Shown here piece by piece: positions 31,797 to 35,713 of a stretch of DNA of 35,713 nt. A model generated the notes under the pieces. That model did not search any database, had not been told where the DNA came from, and was given only the letters and a program-made list of their open reading frames with translations. The stretch comes from Planctomycetota bacterium (GTDB lineage Bacteria; Planctomycetota; Phycisphaerae; SM23-33): NCBI GenBank assembly GCA_016235825.1, contig JACRIL010000075.1:1-35713 (forward strand). Direction: 5' to 3'. Position 1 is the stretch's first letter; every line of letters begins with the position of its first letter. A program made the position numbers and the translations under genes.

Positions 31797-32024
31797 TCAG
31801 GAACCGCGGGCCATTTCCTCGGCCATGTCCCATACGTCCTGGCGGAAATAGCGTATCCGCGTGCCGCTCTGGAACCCTCTGACGCTGTGAAGCTGGTATT
31901 CGGCCTGTTCCGGCGGCATTTCCAGAAGCTGGGCCGCCTCTTCGATCCACATCCACTGCGCCGGATCGATTAGCTGGCCGGCGCCTATCGGCTGGTGAAA
32001 GGACTTGTCCTGATTCAGATCCAT
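31797..32024 (-). CDS. Small helix-turn-helix / excisionase-like protein
   Basis: A protein of 75 aa. ATG 32024 is chosen because GGAG (32031-32034) lies 6 bases before it; a TTG further upstream is less likely. The sequence WMWIEEAAQLLEMPPEQAEY has the spacing of a MerR/excisionase-type first helix pair ('eAA..L.......v'), and RIRYFRQDVWDMAEEM matches the typical 'rRyrf...dvd.w' wing and last helix. It probably binds DNA, but the recognition helix is weakly conserved and the call is by pattern only. No integrase is nearby, so an excisionase role is not implied. Confidence 0.6.
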   Translation of the reverse strand: MDLNQDKSFHQPIGAGQLIDPAQWMWIEEAAQLLEMPPEQAEYQLHSVRGFQSGTRIRYFRQDVWDMAEEMARGS

Positions 32025-32227
32025 TGCGGGCTCCAATCCAACTTATTATCGCAGATTTGCCTGTGCGGGTAAACATAATTTTGGCCGGCTTTCCGGCCGA
32101 ATATGGCCGCTCACATCACGCATGGCGTCAAGTTTACATTGCACTTTCCTTATTATTACAGACACGCCGTTCCGCCGAAAGTTAGGGATGTCAAGCCCGA
32201 AATCAGAATCAGGGAATGGATTGAAGA

Positions 32228-33379
32228 TTACTTTCCCGGCGAGTATTCGGCTGGGCGAGAGAGAACTTTCTTTCTGAGCAGAGTCAGGGCGGCGAAGATC
32301 ATGGCCGCTGCGGCCAGAGTCAGCGGCACTTGCCATATGGCTGGATCAGACCCCCAATATCGGACGGCGCCGGGAATTATCCCGATCACAATCGCCAGCG
32401 ACGGCAGGCCGAACGACAATCCCGGCCGGCCTGGCATTGTCAGATAAACGCCCGTCAGGGTAACGGCCATGGTCATCTGGATCAGAAGCATCTCGATTAT
32501 GAGGATGCCGGGGTTGTTGCGCGGTGCAACAGCAATCAGCAAGGCCGCCAGCAGCAATACTCCGGCGCCAATTATCCGCCATCCGATTTTGTCGGCCAGG
32601 AAGCCGCCGGCCATTTTTGCCACAACAGCCGCGCCGGCCAATGCCAGGGCTATTCCGCCTGTAAGTTCCGGCCAACCGCCTCGCACAAACCCGCCTGTGA
32701 CGGATCTGACGCCGACGGAGATCAGCAGCAGCACGGCCACAAATATCGATAACGAAATTTTCCAATCATCACGGGTCGTTGTCCGGATATCCGGAGTATC
32801 GGCAGGCGGCGCCGGGAACCTGGCCATTGTTACCAGGATCGCACAGGCCGCCAGAAACGCAACAAAGATGGTGCTATAGGCGAAACCCTCCGAACCCCAC
32901 CATAGCCCCAACGCCACGCCCATCGCGCCCGGGCCGACAAAGATTCCCGGCCGGGTTGCCCGTCCCCGGCAGCCGGCGAGCACGGTTGCCCCGCCGCCCA
33001 CGTGGAACATCGCGTTGCCCATGGCGACGGCGAGAGCCGACGTATAAGGCCAGAATTCTGTAACGGCGACCGCCCCGGCCGTCGCAAAAAGCCCAAGCAC
33101 GATAAAGAGCTTGTACGATTTCAGTCGGTCCGCCAGCAGTCCAAACGGCGCCTGAAGCCCGAAGGCAAGGGCGTTATACGTGAGAATCAGGGATACGATC
33201 TCGTCGAAGGCCAGGTTGTCCAGGCAAAGTTGGATGTAAAGGATTGCCAGGGAGGCCGTGTCCACCGCGCAGTGCATCAGGCCGAGAATCCATGCGGCCG
33301 CGGCGGGGTTCCACGCCAGAAGGGCAGGGCGGGACAATGCGGCGGGAACGGCTGGGGCGATATCAATCTGGCCGTTCAT
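32228..33379 (-). CDS. Major facilitator superfamily transporter
   Basis: A protein of 383 aa with about 11-12 membrane segments and a shortened middle loop. GLLADRLKSYK (about 80-90) is the cytoplasmic loop 2-3 motif of MFS carriers (G-x-L-a-D-r-x-G-r-k type), and GGFLADKIGWR is its repeat in the second half. GNAMFHVGGGATVLAG lies in segment 4-5. It starts with an ATGA overlap at the end of the upstream membrane-anchored protein (33376-33379), so the two are coupled. The substrate cannot be told; the unusual half-helix 'AWNPAAAAWILGLMHCAVDT' suggests a non-sugar subfamily. A GGCCGG..CCGGCC hairpin downstream (32083-32098) is not followed by a U-tract on this strand. Confidence 0.8.
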   Translation of the reverse strand: MNGQIDIAPAVPAALSRPALLAWNPAAAAWILGLMHCAVDTASLAILYIQLCLDNLAFDEIVSLILTYNALAFGLQAPFGLLADRLKSYKLFIVLGLFATAGAVAVTEFWPYTSALAVAMGNAMFHVGGGATVLAGCRGRATRPGIFVGPGAMGVALGLWWGSEGFAYSTIFVAFLAACAILVTMARFPAPPADTPDIRTTTRDDWKISLSIFVAVLLLISVGVRSVTGGFVRGGWPELTGGIALALAGAAVVAKMAGGFLADKIGWRIIGAGVLLLAALLIAVAPRNNPGILIIEMLLIQMTMAVTLTGVYLTMPGRPGLSFGLPSLAIVIGIIPGAVRYWGSDPAIWQVPLTLAAAAMIFAALTLLRKKVLSRPAEYSPGK

Positions 33380-34233
33380 TTTGCGGTCTCCGGATTTCGG
33401 TTCGTCGGAACATCGACGAAAGCCTCGACATCATCCGTCGGACGCACATCCTTCAGGAGCCAGGTCCAGCGGCCGTTTTCCTGGCTGGCAGGTTTGAAGT
33501 TTCCGATCACGCTCAATCGCAACGGCTCTGGAAATTCAACAGTAACGGTCTCCTGGCCGATGGGTTTTGCCCAAGTCCCGCCGCTGCGGACCACATACAT
33601 GAACCTGGCCCTGTTCTGGCGGACGGGCAGAAGCATGGTGTATCTGACCCTGCTTTTCTGCAATTCGCCCTTTGGGGCCGGCGAGGGCCAGCCAAATCCG
33701 TCGTAAACGACGGACCGCCCGGTTGGATCGGCCACCTCGACGTCCAGCGGCTCAAGTTCCCTGCATTCAATGCCGTCAGTCCAGGTCTCAAACTTTGTGA
33801 TTATGGCGGAGGGAGTGCTTTTTTCAAACACCGGAAAGACAATTCCGGAATCCTCGGCCGGCACGGCAGTGTCATATTCCATCTCAAAATAACAATCCAC
33901 CTCGGCGACAATGAACGGCCCGCCCGGCGGGGATTGCGATTTGTCGTGCTTTGCCGAAGGGCCGGAAAGTTCCTTTTCGTCGGCCAGCCGAAGCCTGGCT
34001 GTAACTTTGGCCGATTTCATATACGCCGCCGGGGCGAGGCTGGGGTCGTCGGGCGTCCGGACGAAAGGCCGGGGATCAGACTGCAAGGCCGCTATGGCAG
34101 CAGGGCGAGAACCCGGCTGTCCGCCTGGTGTCGGTGCCGCATGTTGAGTGGGCGACACGGCAGGCCTTATCAAGGCCGCGATGCAAAGTAACGCCCCGCC
34201 GACGATAATCCAGCCGATGATTCTCCGCCGCAT
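33376..34233 (-). CDS. Membrane-anchored protein of unknown function, partner of the MFS gene
   Basis: A protein of 285 aa with an N-terminal membrane segment (IIGWIIVGGALLCIAALI) and the rest outside. The beta-rich body has two Ig-like-looking halves: IVAEVDCYFEMEYDTAVPAE and KSRVRYTMLLPVRQNRARF. The end, MYVVRSGGTWAKPIGQETV, resembles the 'Y.l.tG..W.gPIG' strand pattern of DUF4424-type proteins, but only at pattern level. AAGGTCG just downstream of the preceding gene gives a ribosome site for ATG 34233. Only about 10 bases separate it from the upstream small secreted gene, and the MFS gene overlaps its end by 4 bases, so it is likely an accessory for that transporter or for the small secreted proteins. 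Confidence 0.65.
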   Translation of the reverse strand: MRRRIIGWIIVGGALLCIAALIRPAVSPTQHAAPTPGGQPGSRPAAIAALQSDPRPFVRTPDDPSLAPAAYMKSAKVTARLRLADEKELSGPSAKHDKSQSPPGGPFIVAEVDCYFEMEYDTAVPAEDSGIVFPVFEKSTPSAIITKFETWTDGIECRELEPLDVEVADPTGRSVVYDGFGWPSPAPKGELQKSRVRYTMLLPVRQNRARFMYVVRSGGTWAKPIGQETVTVEFPEPLRLSVIGNFKPASQENGRWTWLLKDVRPTDDVEAFVDVPTNRNPETAK

Positions 34234-34243
34234 GGTGCGACCT

Positions 34244-34627
34244 TCAGTCTTTGGGACTGATGCGCGTATTGTCCTGCGTTTTAGTGCAGACGGCGATCTT
34301 TGCGGCTGTGCCTTTGGCAGGAGTAACCACGACTGACATGCCTTCCTTCAGGTCGCCCATCTTGGCCTCTTTGCCGTCAATCGTCACAACGGTCTTGTCA
34401 TCCGTGGCAACCTTGACGTTCTCGACTTTTTCGCCTGCCTTTGTTTGCGATGGAGCAACTTCGACCACGCCCTTCTCGTCGGCGGTCGTGGCGATCTTGC
34501 CGATTAAATTGGTGATCTTCGGCGTAGGTTTGGGCCTGGGGCTCGGAGCGACATCGGCGAAAATAATCGTGCAGGCCATAAGCCCAAGCACGGCCACAAC
34601 AGCCAGCGTCAATGCGATGTTCTTCAT
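34244..34627 (-). CDS. Small secreted protein, paralogue of the neighbouring gene (copy 1)
   Basis: A protein of 127 aa. ATG 34627 gives a clean signal peptide (MKNIALTLAVVAVLGLMA) and lies just after an AGGAACAGG ribosome site; a longer frame from 34654 is not used. The mature part is small: TIDGKEAKMGDLKEGMSVVV is a compact beta module shared with the next gene (IDGKEAKVVDLKEGMTVKV). The pattern 'TVVTIDGKEA..gDLKeGm.V.V' is seen in many small secreted planctomycete proteins; the function is unknown. A DUF5666-like or OB-type fold is possible. It precedes the membrane-anchored protein by about 10 bases. Confidence 0.75.
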   Translation of the reverse strand: MKNIALTLAVVAVLGLMACTIIFADVAPSPRPKPTPKITNLIGKIATTADEKGVVEVAPSQTKAGEKVENVKVATDDKTVVTIDGKEAKMGDLKEGMSVVVTPAKGTAAKIAVCTKTQDNTRISPKD

Positions 34628-34725
34628 GTACCTGTTCCTTTCAATTCTTGTCATTTCCGGCCCGGCCGCGCCTGACCCTTCAGGCGTTTTTCGGCAGGTC
34701 CGTACAATGCCAAATCAAATCTATG

Positions 34726-35076
34726 TTATCCGGTCCCCGTCTTCGCTGGGCTGGTGGCCTCGGCCTTGATGACCGTGCTAAAGCCGCAGTAGGTGACCTT
34801 AACGGTCATGCCTTCCTTCAGGTCGACAACCTTTGCCTCTTTGCCGTCGATTATTATGGCAGTCTTATCATTTGTGGTGAACTTGCGGGCGTTTTTTTCA
34901 TCTTTCGGCGTAACTTCAAACGCGCCCTTGTCGTCGGTGGCCTTGGAGATCGTGCCGTCCAGCGACGCGGGTTTCTGCGGCGTCGGATATGGCGTGGGCG
35001 CTCTATCTGCGAAGATTATCCCGACCGCCAAGCCCAATGCAACCACAACTGCCAGCGATAATGCGACGCTCTTCAT
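34726..35076 (-). CDS. Small secreted protein, paralogue of the neighbouring gene (copy 2)
   Basis: A protein of 116 aa with signal peptide MKSVALSLAVVVALGLAVG. A GGGAG site lies 4 bases before ATG 35076. It shares with copy 1 the lipobox-free leader, an FADxAPxPxP spacer and the IDGKEAK..DLKEGM module, so the two arose by tandem duplication; they diverge in the C-terminal tail. Copy 2 has a unique Cys near the end (VTYCGF). About 98 bp lie between the two genes. This gene is probably the first of the minus-strand unit that ends with the MFS transporter. Confidence 0.75.
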   Translation of the reverse strand: MKSVALSLAVVVALGLAVGIIFADRAPTPYPTPQKPASLDGTISKATDDKGAFEVTPKDEKNARKFTTNDKTAIIIDGKEAKVVDLKEGMTVKVTYCGFSTVIKAEATSPAKTGTG

Positions 35077-35651
35077 ACGACTCCCTTTCAGAGACTAAAC
35101 CAGCGAATCTTAGCAGGCTGACGCGCCGCCGCGTTCTTATGCCGCCCCGACTGCTGTTTCATGGCGATATTTATTGAAGACACACGGCCCTCAATACGCT
35201 GCCTCTGCACCGTATTTAACGCTCTTTCAGCCATTTGGTTCCCGGATTTTTTCATTATTCCTGCAAATGCGGACTGCCATCAGTCAATTCGCGCCCTTTT
35301 AAGCTTCTACATCTGATACACAATGGCGGGTGGTTTTTATCTGTCAATCACTGAAAAACCCCGGTTTTAGACCTTTGGACGCCCGCATCATCAAAGTCGG
35401 AATTTCTGCAGATATAACGCCGCGCAGGGCGGATCGTCCAAATTAATTTTCCTACATCAGATTTTTCCGGCTGTTAAAATACAAAACGCTGCCAGGTCGT
35501 TGAAAAGCAGGCCTTATGCGGCGTATTTCAAAAATTACACGGCATTTTATTGACCGAACCGCAACTCCGTGGTACTAAGGCACTCTAACAAAACCTAGTT
35601 TTTGAGCAATGGTTTGGCCGATAAATATTCTGTGTCAGGGAGGACACAACT
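35077..35651. other. 575-bp stretch without a gene; leader of an insertion sequence at its right end
   Basis: No open frame with coding character or start signal is visible. The left part must hold the promoter of the small secreted protein. It becomes more AT-rich towards the right, from about 35320 to 35560. The right end, from about 35571 (GGTACTAAGGCACTCTAAC), looks like the terminal region of the IS that follows. Confidence 0.5.
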
Positions 35652-35713
35652 ATGGCCAAACCGCTGCTTACGGACGAATTATGGCGACGCATCCAACCAC
35701 TTTTGCCGCCGGA
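35571..35713 (+). mobile_element. Left end of an IS5/IS4-type insertion sequence (cut by window edge)
   Basis: The left boundary is inferred, not proven: GGTACTAAGGCACTCTAACA (35571-35590) resembles the imperfect 'GGCACTCTAACAAA' ends of IS5-type elements, and it lies 81 bases before the transposase start. The right end is outside the window. Confidence 0.4.
35652..35713 (+). CDS. IS5/IS4-type transposase, N-terminal fragment (cut by window edge)
   Basis: ATG 35652 is preceded by AGGGAGG with 8-10 bases' spacing. The visible 20 codons read MAKPLLTDELWRRIQPLLPP, the well-known opening of IS5-group transposases carrying a DUF4096 domain. The catalytic DDE region lies outside the window. Confidence 0.85.
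   Translation, partial: MAKPLLTDELWRRIQPLLPP

Noticed and set aside
32083..32098. GGCCGG/CCGGCC hairpin downstream of the MFS gene
   Set aside because: Stem is good, but no U-tract follows on the strand of the MFS gene, so I do not call it a terminator.
1..35713. CRISPR arrays, tRNA or rRNA genes, riboswitches
   Set aside because: Scanned by eye; no regularly spaced repeats, no cloverleaf with TTCGA-type loop and CCA end, and no conserved riboswitch core were found.

Overview
The window looks like a chromosomal segment of a high-GC planctomycete, most likely class Phycisphaerae. This is inferred from family content and not from a marker gene. It carries very large secreted glycosidases, an OPT-like membrane protein of the DUF6785/DUF6784 type, FtsX-like permeases with planctomycete-style 'RRPGR' membrane entries, GC-rich dispersed hairpin repeats, and insertion-sequence fragments at both edges. 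No tRNA, rRNA or CRISPR array was found.

Layout. 1-128: 3' end of an IS630-type transposase, followed by a possible terminator and a hairpin repeat. 519-3110 (-): secreted clan-A (GH5-like) glycosidase. 3445-4050 (+): YbhB/PEBP-family protein. 4186-9426 (-): 1746-aa secreted GH2-like glycosidase with extra domains. 9669-13149 (+): a tight four-gene operon of secreted protein, ECF sigma factor, zinc-finger anti-sigma factor and membrane-anchored TIM-barrel-like protein. 13264-26230 (-): a 13-kb, six-gene, end-to-end overlapping operon of ABC ATPase, DUF6785/OPT-like transporter, 1971-aa FtsX-like permease fused to LysM and M28/PA-like modules, second OPT-like transporter, minimal FtsX permease and second ABC ATPase. 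26436-26684 (-): NifU-type Fe-S scaffold. 26803-28149 (-): unrecognised secreted protein, divergent from 28333-29568 (+), a GH130 mannosyl-glucose phosphorylase. 29619-32024 (-): NIF3 family protein, class IV aminotransferase and a small HTH/excisionase-like protein. 32228-35076 (-): MFS transporter, anchored protein, and two tandem paralogous small secreted proteins. 35652-35713: 5' end of an IS5/IS4-type transposase.

How it fits together. The GH5-like and GH2-like enzymes and the GH130 phosphorylase suggest a glycan-scavenging lifestyle, possibly on beta-mannan-type material. The sigma/anti-sigma operon between them could be a surface-sensing switch, but nothing in the sequence links it to the glycosidases directly. 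The strongest candidate for an undescribed system is the 13-kb operon. It interleaves two MacB/LolD-type ATPases and two FtsX-type permeases with two OPT-fold transporters, and one permease carries peptidoglycan-binding and degenerate peptidase modules. Its layout reads as two ATPase+OPT+FtsX modules fused into one transcription unit, suggesting a peptide or envelope-fragment transport or remodelling machine.

All functions are read from sequence motifs by eye; no database search was run.
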